Origin: Arcticibacter eurypsychrophilus | GTDB lineage: Bacteria; Bacteroidota; Bacteroidia; Sphingobacteriales; Sphingobacteriaceae | DNA length: 64,000 nucleotides | Direction: 5' to 3' | NCBI RefSeq assembly: GCF_001730525.1 | Contig: NZ_MDFN01000005.1 | Span: 62,001-126,000, forward strand | In this document: positions 18,153 through 25,815 of the stretch, in pieces | Numbering within the stretch: the first letter of the stretch is position 1 | How the letters are laid out: each line of letters begins with the position of its first letter | Notes under the pieces: generated by a model | What the model saw: the letters and a program-made list of their open reading frames with translations, nothing else | Database searches by the model: none | Told to the model about the DNA's origin: nothing | Position numbers and translations under genes: made by a program

Positions 18153-18484
18153 AAGGGCATAGCTTCTTTTTTTCGTTCAATTTCCACTTCAACCAATTCT
18201 GCTTCATGTTCTTCAGCAGCAGCAGCTGTAGCATAATTCAGTTTTCTGAAGCGCCATATTGCGAATGCAGGTTCCTGATTCATGTTAATGAGCTTGAAAA
18301 ACTTTGGAATATTATAAATTTCTTCTAAAAGTACGCCTGTTACAATGCCTTTATTATCCAGGATCTCCCTGATGGTATATTCTTTATCTTTAGTAACCCA
18401 AATTTCAAAATCGCGGCTAATCTCCTCCTGTTTATTGGCGTCAATAAGCGCATTAATGCAAATTACTTTGTCTCCTGGTTTCAT
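18137..18484 (-). CDS. Hypothetical small protein with SH3-like N-terminus
   Basis: The 115-residue product opens with MKPGDKVICINA and continues with KDKEYTIREILDNKGIVTGVLLEE, a layout of short beta strands seen in KOW/SH3-like modules, then a loop with IWRFRKLNY and a charged Glu/Ala/Lys-rich tail. No family name can be given with confidence. The ATG at 18484 is chosen because the longer frame begins with a hydrophobic TTG-initiated extension with no coding look. It is a single gene on the minus strand. Confidence 0.65.
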   Translation of the reverse strand: MKPGDKVICINALIDANKQEEISRDFEIWVTKDKEYTIREILDNKGIVTGVLLEEIYNIPKFFKLINMNQEPAFAIWRFRKLNYATAAAAEEHEAELVEVEIERKKEAMPLKQKP

Positions 18485-18704
18485 GTCTTTAAAACGCTTT
18501 TTAAGTAAAAAATAATATACAAAAATAAACACGTTTTGTAAGTAAACAAACTGGAAATAAAATTAAATGAATGGCAAGGCGTTTTGAAATTAAATATGTT
18601 TATTCATTCTGAATTCAAAACACTCAGCCGATAGTACCTTAAATTTTCTTTGTGCACTAAACGTTAATTTCATTACAAAATGATACTTTCATAAATCAGT
18701 GTGT

Positions 18705-18744
18705 TACATTTGATTTCGTTATTATTTAATCGTAATATTGCAAT
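18705..18744 (+). promoter_or_regulatory. Candidate arsR promoter and ArsR operator
   Basis: TACATTTG at 18705-18712 is an exact TAnnTTTG box. At 18729-18744 the sequence ATCGTAATATTGCAAT is an imperfect dyad centred on AATATT, symmetric at 12 of 16 positions. It ends 5 bases before the arsR ATG, a fitting place for autorepression. No clear -33 box was found. Confidence 0.4.
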
Positions 18745-18749
18745 ACGTT

Positions 18750-19079
18750 ATGGGACTTACAAAAACAGAGATCTTCACAGAAGAGCAGAATCAGCTTGCC
18801 ACCATGTTGAAAGCATTGGCTCATCCTGCCCGGGTAGCTATTCTTCAATCTATTATCAGGGCCAACAGCTGCATCTGTGGCGATTTAGTTGACGAGTTAG
18901 GATTAGCACAACCCACTATTTCCCAGCATTTAAGAGAATTAAAGAATGCAGGAATAATTCAGGGAACAATAGAAGGAGTCAAGGTTTGTTATTGCATAGA
19001 GCCAAAAGCCTGGAACTTGCTGGCAAAAGAAATGAATGTATTCTTTAATTCCTATCAGGATCCAAAGGGATGCTGCTAA
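18750..19079 (+). CDS. arsR: ArsR-family metalloregulatory repressor
   Basis: The 109-residue winged-helix repressor has the ArsR core: ALAHPARVAILQ, the metal-site helix with CICGDLVDELG, the recognition helix AQPTISQHLRELKNAG, and the wing IIQGTIEGVKVCYCI. The Cys pair CIC in the helix resembles the arsenite site of classical ArsR, and further Cys residues sit at VCYC and at the CC C-terminus. It is first in an operon with an arsN-like acetyltransferase and arsC, so sensing As(III) is likely. An ATG at 18738 region frame start (TTG) was passed over for ATG 18750. Confidence 0.88.
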   Translation: MGLTKTEIFTEEQNQLATMLKALAHPARVAILQSIIRANSCICGDLVDELGLAQPTISQHLRELKNAGIIQGTIEGVKVCYCIEPKAWNLLAKEMNVFFNSYQDPKGCC

Positions 19080-19111
19080 CAAAATGATAGCTAGTTGATA
19101 AACTTTGTGTT

Positions 19112-19600
19112 ATGATCATCAGAGAATTAGTGGTACAGGACTGGCCACAGGTCAGGGAAATATATATGCAAGGGATCCTTACGGGCAACGCGACCTTTCA
19201 AAAGATTGCACCTACCTGGGAGGAATGGGATTCCAGTCACCTGTCTACTTGCCGGTTGGTCGCTTTAAAGGATAATACAATCACTGGTTGGGCAGCATTA
19301 TCACCTGTGTCCTCACGATGTGTGTATGGAGGAGTGGCCGAAGTAAGTATTTATGTGTCCTCTGCTTTTTCCAGACAGGGGATCGGTAAGTTGCTAATGA
19401 ATCAACTGATTGCCGATAGTGAAAAACAAGGGATCTGGACACTTCAATCCGGGATCTTTCCGGAGAATACAGCCAGCATAGAGCTTCACAAAAAAACAGG
19501 ATTTCGGGAAGTAGGTTATAGGGAAAAAATAGGTCAGATGAATGGGGTGTGGAGAAATTCCATGTTACTAGAACGAAGAAGCCAAACTATATTTATATGA
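19112..19600 (+). CDS. GNAT N-acetyltransferase, ArsN-like
   Basis: The 162-residue GNAT enzyme resembles phosphinothricin acetyltransferases: IRELVVQDWPQVREIY at the start, GWAALSPVS, AEVSIYVSSAFSRQGIGKLLM with the acetyl-CoA loop RQGIGK, and FPENTASIELHKKTGFREVG. Placed between arsR and arsC, it is likely of the ArsN group, which acetylates amino-containing organoarsenicals or related compounds such as phosphinothricin. Its stop overlaps the arsC start by ATGA, so coupling is tight. The substrate assignment comes from context. Confidence 0.85.
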   Translation: MIIRELVVQDWPQVREIYMQGILTGNATFQKIAPTWEEWDSSHLSTCRLVALKDNTITGWAALSPVSSRCVYGGVAEVSIYVSSAFSRQGIGKLLMNQLIADSEKQGIWTLQSGIFPENTASIELHKKTGFREVGYREKIGQMNGVWRNSMLLERRSQTIFI

Positions 19601-20016
19601 AAAAAGTATTAGTATTATGTACGGGAAATAGCTGTCGCAGTCAGATAGCCGAAGGGTATTTAAGACATTTTGCAGGAGATACCGCAGAAATCTATAGCGC
19701 GGGGATAGAAACGCATGGCGTTAACCCAAAGGCTATTGAAACGATGAAGGCCGATGGAATAGATATTTCGGCTCATACCTCAAATAACGTGAACGAATAC
19801 CAGGATGTGGATTTTGATTATGTAATCACGGTATGTGATAATGCCAAAGAAAACTGTCCTTATTTTCCTTCAAAAGCGGTTAAACTCCATTGTGATTTTC
19901 CTGATCCGGCTAAAGCGACTGGAACGGAGGAGGAAGTTAGGAAACAATTTAATGAGGTGCGGGATATGATCCGTGACTATGCGGAACGATTTGTTCAGGT
20001 TTATATATATTCCTGA
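19597..20016 (+). CDS. arsC: Arsenate reductase, low-molecular-weight phosphatase type
   Basis: The 139-residue enzyme reduces arsenate to arsenite using an internal cysteine relay. The P-loop CTGNSCRS begins at residue 9-10, as in thioredoxin-coupled ArsC of the Staphylococcus pI258 kind. The relay Cys pair lies in VCDNAKENCPYFP (about 82 and 89), and HCDFPDPAKATGTEEE follows. The ATG at 19597 overlaps the acetyltransferase stop by four bases; a longer frame inside that gene is less likely. The window holds no arsenite pump (Acr3 or ArsB). Confidence 0.93.
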   Translation: MKKVLVLCTGNSCRSQIAEGYLRHFAGDTAEIYSAGIETHGVNPKAIETMKADGIDISAHTSNNVNEYQDVDFDYVITVCDNAKENCPYFPSKAVKLHCDFPDPAKATGTEEEVRKQFNEVRDMIRDYAERFVQVYIYS

Positions 20017-20083
20017 TTGGTAAGGCTTCTTTCTCTTTTTCGATATACTAATAGTAACAGCATTATTGTTAAATTTTATCAGC

Positions 20084-20286
20084 TCAATAGTTCAGCAAAA
20101 ATCTATTATCTTCAATCGATTTGAGTGTATCAAAAGTAGCTAGTTTGCCGGTGTTACCGAAGATTTTGTAAAAAGATCAGTCACGAATTGAAAACAAGAA
20201 GATTCTTAATACCCTTATCGCGCATATATTGACACAATCCCCAATTCATGTAATGCAATTCTTATTTGTTCTTGTTCAAAATCTAT
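20084..20286 (-). pseudogene. Frameshifted coding remnant
   Basis: Between arsC and the lipoprotein gene, the minus strand holds three short stop-free runs in shifting frames that read as protein when joined. They are EQEQIRIALHELGIV (from 20286), then MRDKGIKNLLVFNS, then FYKIFGNTGKLATFDTLKS and IEDNRFLLNY before a TGA at 20084-20086. At least two frame changes and an internal stop separate them. The parent family is not recognised. It is probably the end of a decayed gene rather than random sequence, but short runs can mislead. Confidence 0.4.
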
Positions 20287-20340
20287 TCAATTTACAAATA
20301 ATTGCTAATCGTAGTAAGTGGTGCTGTCGCATAGTTTATT

Positions 20341-20784
20341 TTACTTTTTCACCAGTATCATTTTATTGATTTTAGTCACTAAGAACCTGGATTTATTGCT
20401 TCCCAGGTGCCCATAACTACCTTTTTCGGTTTCAAAAACTCCTATAGCCTCTAAGTATAAGTATAATACAGGATAATTGTTATGCACTTTTTGCAATTTT
20501 CTTCTGTACCTTTTCGGTATTTCGCCATAGTCATTAACAAAGTCTAGGTCCACTAGCAATTGTTGACCGCATCCTTTATTTTTTATGGAATTGAGGTTCC
20601 AATACTCCTCAACTCCGCTATAACTACATTTCAAGTAAACATTCTGGTTCCTATATTTTGGTAAATCGCATAAATCAACCGTTGGTAGATTTTTATAAGT
20701 CGTATAAGATAAATCAGATATCTTAGGCGAGCACCCATAAACAATTAGTAGTCCGAAAGAAAGGTAGGTTAGAAGATGTTTCAT
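20341..20784 (-). CDS. Predicted lipoprotein of unknown function
   Basis: The 147-residue product has a lipoprotein signal (MKHLLTYLSFGLLIVYGC, lipobox with Cys at about residue 18), so it should be membrane-attached after export. The mature part includes TVDLCDLPKYRNQNVYLKC and a later GCGQQLLVDLDFV, which suggests a disulfide-containing small beta domain, then RYRRKLQKVHNNYP and a Lys-rich end. No family is recognised. It is monocistronic. The 15-base element CCTTTTAACTACCTT lies upstream on its strand, as it does before the YkuK-type gene. Confidence 0.7.
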   Translation of the reverse strand: MKHLLTYLSFGLLIVYGCSPKISDLSYTTYKNLPTVDLCDLPKYRNQNVYLKCSYSGVEEYWNLNSIKNKGCGQQLLVDLDFVNDYGEIPKRYRRKLQKVHNNYPVLYLYLEAIGVFETEKGSYGHLGSNKSRFLVTKINKMILVKK

Positions 20785-21235
20785 TTAATCATGCCTCAGG
20801 TTTACAGATTTATATTGTGCCAGATTAAAAGTACTTTACTTTTGCAAGGAACTAAGGTAGTTAAAAGGTGCGTATTTTAACTTCGGTCAAATAACAACGA
20901 TTTAACAAAAATCTACTATTTGTTTAATAGCTCCTTATAGGACGCCATCATTACTTAGGGTTGATTGGTAAATGGGTGTAGAAGGATAGTAAATGATTCT
21001 GATAAGAATGCAATAAGAATCAGGTATGAGTCCAACCTGGGGTATTTAAAGTCGGACTTTTAATGGAATCTTATTAGTTTGTTTTTGCTTGAATTATATG
21101 TCTTATAGCGGTTATCCAATTTCATTTACCTTTTATAGGAAAAATATGTCTTTTCACCGAAGATTTAAGAAGTTTTAGTCAGTGTTTTGTTTTTAAGAAT
21201 CTTTTGTGGTCACTTTATGCAAATAACATAACACT
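20785..21235. other. Non-coding spacer before the defence block
   Basis: Stops are dense in all frames across these 451 bases, and no RNA gene, terminator or insertion-sequence end was recognised. A short AGTCC/GGACT pairing near 21028-21056 is too weak to call. The upstream regions of the lipoprotein gene (minus) and of the DUF6266-like gene (plus) lie here. Confidence 0.4.
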
Positions 21236-22198
21236 ATGGCAACTATAGACAACAAAGGAATGGTACACGGAACTGCAGGTTCGGTAATCTACCGTGCGTA
21301 CCGGGGAAAGAACATCATTCAGGGTAAGGCAAAAGCATTTAAACAGACCGAAAAAACAATCAGGAGTGCTACTGAATTTGGGCTTTCGAGTTCGGCGGCG
21401 GCAGTGATCCGGACTGCGTTTGAATCGGCTTACTTCTTTAAAGATGGAGCGGCAGCTTATAGGAGCACTCAACTGGTGTACCGGTCGATATTGAACAATG
21501 TAAGTGGGGAAAAAGGGAAGAGGGATTTGCATGATGGGGATCTGTCTTTAATTAGCGGAATGGACTTTAATGCAAACAGTAAACTACATGAAGTGCTGCA
21601 AATGAGCCATTCGGTAGGTAAAAGTGAGGAAGGTTTAGTCAGTGTAACTTTGGGTTCATTAGACACTAAAACAGGTGTCAAAAGGCCTAGAAACGCAAGC
21701 GGAGCCTATATGAAACATCGCATAAGGCTAATGCTGGTTGCTTTTAACTTCAGGGAAGAGTATTATGAAAACTTGGGCTTTCAGGATGTCGATCTTGAAG
21801 GATATCAAAGTTTTGAAGGACAAGTCATCACTTTTAACGAAAAGGTTCCTGAAGATTGTTTGGCTTTGGTCAGTATGTCGCTGATATTGTACTCAAATGT
21901 CAGTCAAACCAATGAATGCATCTTGCTGAATAGTCAAGAGTTTAGTCCTTGCTCTATTATCGGGGCTTTCCAATCCGAAGAGCCATCTGACTACCCATTA
22001 AAAAAGATTGATATGAAACTATCCAATTATCCGGGCAGGGAAGAAAAGATCAAAGAGATGTTTTATAAAGGTAATCTACTGATGCTTAAAATAAACAATA
22101 GTATCCATAAGCTAAGTATAAGCAGTAATAAGATGAAAACTAAGGAAGTAATTCCCTGCGACTTATTTAAAAAGAGAGTTTCATTCAAAAAAAAATAA
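21236..22198 (+). CDS. DUF6266-like protein of unknown function
   Basis: The 320-residue protein opens MATIDNKGMVHGTAGSVIYR and then YRGKNIIQGKAKAFKQT, with ATEFGLSSSAAAVIRTAFES. This N-terminal layout (glycine-rich start, then KxxR-type strands and a conserved segment after about residue 40) recalls the DUF6266 proteins that are frequent in Pedobacter and relatives; their function is unknown. The rest alternates beta strands and charged loops without a catalytic motif. It precedes the restriction operon by 159 bases in the same direction, but a functional link is not shown. No signal peptide. Confidence 0.65.
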   Translation: MATIDNKGMVHGTAGSVIYRAYRGKNIIQGKAKAFKQTEKTIRSATEFGLSSSAAAVIRTAFESAYFFKDGAAAYRSTQLVYRSILNNVSGEKGKRDLHDGDLSLISGMDFNANSKLHEVLQMSHSVGKSEEGLVSVTLGSLDTKTGVKRPRNASGAYMKHRIRLMLVAFNFREEYYENLGFQDVDLEGYQSFEGQVITFNEKVPEDCLALVSMSLILYSNVSQTNECILLNSQEFSPCSIIGAFQSEEPSDYPLKKIDMKLSNYPGREEKIKEMFYKGNLLMLKINNSIHKLSISSNKMKTKEVIPCDLFKKRVSFKKK

Positions 22199-22307
22199 GG
22201 TATTCGAGTATTAATTCATTAAGACATGAAATGTAATTTTTATCATTTAGATTTAACATAATAAATATAAATTCCTTCAAATCAGAAGCGATTTAGTCAA
22301 CCGTAAT

Positions 22308-22332
22308 TGCTAATATAAATCTTAAATTAGCA
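22308..22332 (+). promoter_or_regulatory. Inverted repeat upstream of hsdM
   Basis: TGCTAAT (22308-22314) and ATTAGCA (22326-22332) form a perfect 7-base inverted repeat with an 11-base spacer, 25 bases before the hsdM ATG. The right arm overlaps TAAATTAG, one base off the -7 consensus. This fits an operator for control of the restriction operon, though length alone does not exclude chance. Confidence 0.3.
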
Positions 22333-22357
22333 GCCATTGATTGATATTACGTACATA

Positions 22358-23968
22358 ATGGCTAAGACAGCAAAGAACGAACAAGAAGAACCCTTAGAGA
22401 AAAAACTTTGGAAAGCAGCTGATAAGCTCCGCAAGAATATGGATGCTGGTGAATACAAGCATGTTGTACTAGGTCTTATCTTTTTGAAATATATATCTGA
22501 TGCATTTGAGGAATTGCATAATAAGCTGGTTGAGGGTAAGGGAGATTATGAAGGTGCTGATGCCGAAGATAAAAATGAATACATAGCGGAAAAAGTTTTT
22601 TATGTACCTCCTTCGGCCAGATGGAATTGGATTCAGGGAAGAGCGCCTCAACCTACCATTGGAAAAGATATAGATGATGCTATGGATGCCATTGAAAAGG
22701 ATAATCCATCCTTACGTGGGGTTTTGCCAAAAGTGTTTGCTCAGGAGAAATTGGATAAAACATGTCTTGGTGATTTGGTAAATTTGGTTAGCTCGGCAGT
22801 ATTAGGTACTAAAGAAGCACAAAGTAAGGATTTACTGGGTAGGGTGTTCGAATATTTTCTGGGTGAGTTTGCTTTGTCGGAAGGTAAAAAGGGTGGCCAG
22901 TTTTATACTCCCGGAAGCGTGGTGAAATTGCTGGTTCAAATGTTAGAGCCTTATGAAGGTAGAGTATTTGACCCTTGCTGCGGCAGTGGTTGGATGTTTG
23001 TGCAAAGTGAAAAGTTCATCGAATCGCATCGTGATCATTATAAAAAGAATGGGGATGTTGGGTTGTCATTAGATCCTGCGGATCGTATTTCTATATATGG
23101 ACAAGAAAGTAACCAAACTACTTGGCGGTTAGCTAAGATGAACTTATCCATTCGAGGTATAGATAGCAGCAATGTAAAATGGAACAACGAAGGTTCTTTT
23201 TTAAATGACCTTCATACCGATCTTAAAGCTGATTTTATCATTGCTAATCCTCCTTTCGATGATAGTGACTGGAGTGGTGAACTGTTACGCGATGATGCCC
23301 GTTGGAAAGTGCTTGGTGAAAAACTAGTTCCTCCAGCAGGAAATGCGAATTATGCGTGGATACAACATTTTCTTTTCCATTTGGCACCGACTGGTCAAGC
23401 TGGATTTGTATTGTCCAAAGGATCATTAACGACGAATACAACGGGTGAAGGTGATATAAGGAGGGCTTTAATAGAGAAGGGCTTGGTAGATTGCATTGTA
23501 AATCTTCCTACGAAATTATTTTTGAACACGCAGATCCCGGCTTGTTTATGGTTTCTATCAAGGAATAGAAGTACGAGTGGATTTAGAAAAAGAGAAAATG
23601 AAATATTGTTTATCGATGCCCGTAATATGGGTCATTTGGTAAGTCGTAAAAACAGGGATTTAAGTGAGGTTGATACCGATCTTATAGCAGGGACCTACCA
23701 TAATTGGCGTAATCCGGATGGTAACTATGAAGATGTGCCTGGTTTTTGTAAGGTAGCTACTATTGAGGAGGTAAGGAAATTGAATTATGTACTTACTCCG
23801 GGAAGATATGTAGGTCTGGCAGACGAGGAAGATGATTTTAACTTTGAAGAACGTTTCACATCGTTAAAGACTGAACTTGAAAAGCAGATCGCTGAAGAGG
23901 AAGAATTGAATAAAAGAATTGCAGAAAACCTTTCTAAAATTATATTCACTACTCATGCAAAACAATGA
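22358..23968 (+). CDS. hsdM: Type I restriction-modification DNA methyltransferase subunit HsdM
   Basis: The 536-residue N6-adenine methyltransferase modifies host DNA with HsdS. The N-terminal helical domain has EYKHVVLGLIFLKYISDAFEE. Motif I is DPCCGSG at residues 205-211, after GRVFEYFLGEFALSEGKKGG and the FYTPGSVVKLLV segment. Catalytic motif IV NPPF is at 297-300. After motif I the sequence reads GSGWMF, where most relatives have GSGGMF. The start ATG at 22358 is preferred to a TTG seven codons up. The 3' end overlaps the HEPN gene by 14 bases. Confidence 0.96.
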   Translation: MAKTAKNEQEEPLEKKLWKAADKLRKNMDAGEYKHVVLGLIFLKYISDAFEELHNKLVEGKGDYEGADAEDKNEYIAEKVFYVPPSARWNWIQGRAPQPTIGKDIDDAMDAIEKDNPSLRGVLPKVFAQEKLDKTCLGDLVNLVSSAVLGTKEAQSKDLLGRVFEYFLGEFALSEGKKGGQFYTPGSVVKLLVQMLEPYEGRVFDPCCGSGWMFVQSEKFIESHRDHYKKNGDVGLSLDPADRISIYGQESNQTTWRLAKMNLSIRGIDSSNVKWNNEGSFLNDLHTDLKADFIIANPPFDDSDWSGELLRDDARWKVLGEKLVPPAGNANYAWIQHFLFHLAPTGQAGFVLSKGSLTTNTTGEGDIRRALIEKGLVDCIVNLPTKLFLNTQIPACLWFLSRNRSTSGFRKRENEILFIDARNMGHLVSRKNRDLSEVDTDLIAGTYHNWRNPDGNYEDVPGFCKVATIEEVRKLNYVLTPGRYVGLADEEDDFNFEERFTSLKTELEKQIAEEEELNKRIAENLSKIIFTTHAKQ

Positions 23969-24368
23969 CATACGCTGGAAACAACGTTTCCACAATTATT
24001 CAAAGGCTCTATCGCAGTTGCAGAAGTTTATTGACAAAGGGGAGTTAAATGAATTAGAAGAACAAGGATTGATTCAAGCCTTCGAGTATACATACGAACT
24101 TGCCTGGAATACAATTAAGGATTACTATTCTAATCAAGGAGTGATTGATATTCAGGGTAGCAGAGATGCTTTTAAACTGGCGGCTAATCGGGATTTGATT
24201 AAAAATGTGGAGTTGTGGATGGAGATGGTGAATAGTCGAATAAAAACCACACATACTTATAACGAAGAAATAGCAAGGGAAATAGCAGATGCTATAGTGG
24301 AGCACTATCATCCTATGTTTATTCAATTACAAACGAGACTGCAAGTAGAATTTTTAAGGGATGAGTGA
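23955..24368 (+). CDS. HEPN-domain protein of the HI0074/HepT type
   Basis: The 137-residue helical protein matches the nucleotidyltransferase substrate-binding (HI0074) group of HEPN proteins: RWKQRFHNYSKALSQL at the start, AFEYTYELAWNTIKDY, and DAFKLAANRDLI. It carries an intact RX4HXY motif, RIKTTHTY, at residues 95-102 (Arg95, His100, Tyr102), which in HepT toxins is the RNase site and carries the Tyr that the MNT partner AMPylates. It overlaps hsdM by 14 bases and the MNT-hsdS gene by 8 bases, so all three are coupled. The toxin role is inferred from the HepT precedent. Confidence 0.9.
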   Translation: MQNNDIRWKQRFHNYSKALSQLQKFIDKGELNELEEQGLIQAFEYTYELAWNTIKDYYSNQGVIDIQGSRDAFKLAANRDLIKNVELWMEMVNSRIKTTHTYNEEIAREIADAIVEHYHPMFIQLQTRLQVEFLRDE

Positions 24369-25764
24369 GAGCATGACATTTGGTCTGTCGGAAGATTTAA
24401 TTAATAGTATTCAGCAGGTGCTTGAGGGCAATGCTAGGATTGATAAAGCAATGATTTTTGGTTCGCGAGCTAAGGGGAATTACCGCGAGGCTTCTGATAT
24501 AGATTTAGCAGTTAAAGGGTATGGTTTAGATTATGAAGATGTATTGAGTTTAAGTGTTAAACTGGATGCGCTTAATCTGCCTTATGATATAGATTTATTG
24601 GATTATGATAAAATAAATGAACCTGCATTGGTAAAGCATATTGATCGGGTTGGGGTTGAGGTTTACAGCAGGTGGAAGGAGTATATATTAGGAGAGGTTA
24701 TCGAGATAAAGTATGGGAAAGACCATAAAAGCCTCACAACTGGGAACATACCTGTTTATGGAAGTGGTGGAATTATGCGATATGCTGATAAATCTATTTA
24801 TGAAGGAGAATCAATACTTATACCACGAAAAGGGTCATTGAATAACATCTATTACCTAGATCAACCATTTTGGACAGTTGATACTTTATTTTGGAGTAAA
24901 ATTAATCAAGATGTTGTTTTTCCTAGATTTCTATTTTATCAATTAACGATCCTTGATTTTGCTAGTTTAAACGTAGGTTCTGCTGTACCTAGTTTAACTG
25001 TACCGGTTCTTAACGATATAAAGATTTCGCTTCCTCCCATAGATGAGCAAGTATTTATATCAAAGACTCTTAGTAGTTTAGATGATAAAATAGAATTACT
25101 AAATAAACAGAACAAAACCTTAGAACAATTAGCAGAAACTCTTTTTAGACAATGGTTTGTAGAGGAGGCTGAGGATGATTGGGATAAAATGAGCTTATAC
25201 GAGGCGATCGAATTGGTTGGTGGCGGAACTCCTAAAACTAATGTTTCTGAATACTGGAATGGAAACATTAATTGGCTTTCAGGCGGAGATATTTCTAAGA
25301 ACCACAAAAGTGTAGTTATGAATACTGAAAAGACAATTACTGAATCAGGATTAAAACGTTGTAATTCAAATCTTTTACCTAAGTTTAGTACGGTAATATC
25401 GGCAAGGGGCACAGTTGGAAAATATTGTATGCTTTATGAACCAATGGCATTTAGCCAGTCTAATTATGGAATAGAACCCAAATATGATGATTGTTATTTT
25501 TTTACTTATTTACTTATAGCTAACTCTGTAAACGAACTACAATCAGCTGCTTATGGAAGTGTCTTTGATACTATTACAACAAGCACCTTCAAAGAGTACA
25601 ATATAAAACTTCCTGAGCCTAATGTAATTAAAAAGTTTGAAAAAGAAGTAACACCACTATTCACAAAAATAGTTAGTAACCAAAGTCAAATCTATACAAT
25701 AACTAAACTTCGCGATACTCTTCTACCGAAATTAATGAGCGGTGAAGCCAAAGTAAAGATGTAA
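24361..25764 (+). CDS. MNT nucleotidyltransferase fused to type I specificity subunit HsdS
   Basis: The 467-residue protein joins two modules. Residues 1-104 are a complete minimal nucleotidyltransferase with GSX10DXD (Gly34, Ser35, Asp46, Asp48) and a third acidic site around Asp78 (YDIDLLDYD), ending HIDRVGVEVYSR. Residues from Trp105 are HsdS: a first target-recognition domain (WKEYILGEVIEIKYGKDH), the conserved helix with LEQLAETLFRQWFVEE, a second recognition domain starting around DWDKMSLYEAIELVGGGTPK, and the closing LRDTLLPKLMSGEAKV. There is no stop or usable in-frame start between modules, so the fusion is real in this sequence. HsdS alone is normally about 400 residues and MNT about 100. 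The fusion would tether the antitoxin activity to the DNA-recognition subunit. Confidence 0.92.
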   Translation: MSESMTFGLSEDLINSIQQVLEGNARIDKAMIFGSRAKGNYREASDIDLAVKGYGLDYEDVLSLSVKLDALNLPYDIDLLDYDKINEPALVKHIDRVGVEVYSRWKEYILGEVIEIKYGKDHKSLTTGNIPVYGSGGIMRYADKSIYEGESILIPRKGSLNNIYYLDQPFWTVDTLFWSKINQDVVFPRFLFYQLTILDFASLNVGSAVPSLTVPVLNDIKISLPPIDEQVFISKTLSSLDDKIELLNKQNKTLEQLAETLFRQWFVEEAEDDWDKMSLYEAIELVGGGTPKTNVSEYWNGNINWLSGGDISKNHKSVVMNTEKTITESGLKRCNSNLLPKFSTVISARGTVGKYCMLYEPMAFSQSNYGIEPKYDDCYFFTYLLIANSVNELQSAAYGSVFDTITTSTFKEYNIKLPEPNVIKKFEKEVTPLFTKIVSNQSQIYTITKLRDTLLPKLMSGEAKVKM

Positions 25765-25815
25765 ATTTAACAACTGTAGCTCTGAAATGTATATTTGAAT
25801 AGTACTCAATAACCT

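Noticed and set aside
24361-25764. Assembly or sequencing error creating an artificial MNT-HsdS join
   Set aside because: A single-base error would normally break one of the modules, yet both are complete and in one frame. It cannot be excluded from sequence alone, so a read check is named in the finding.
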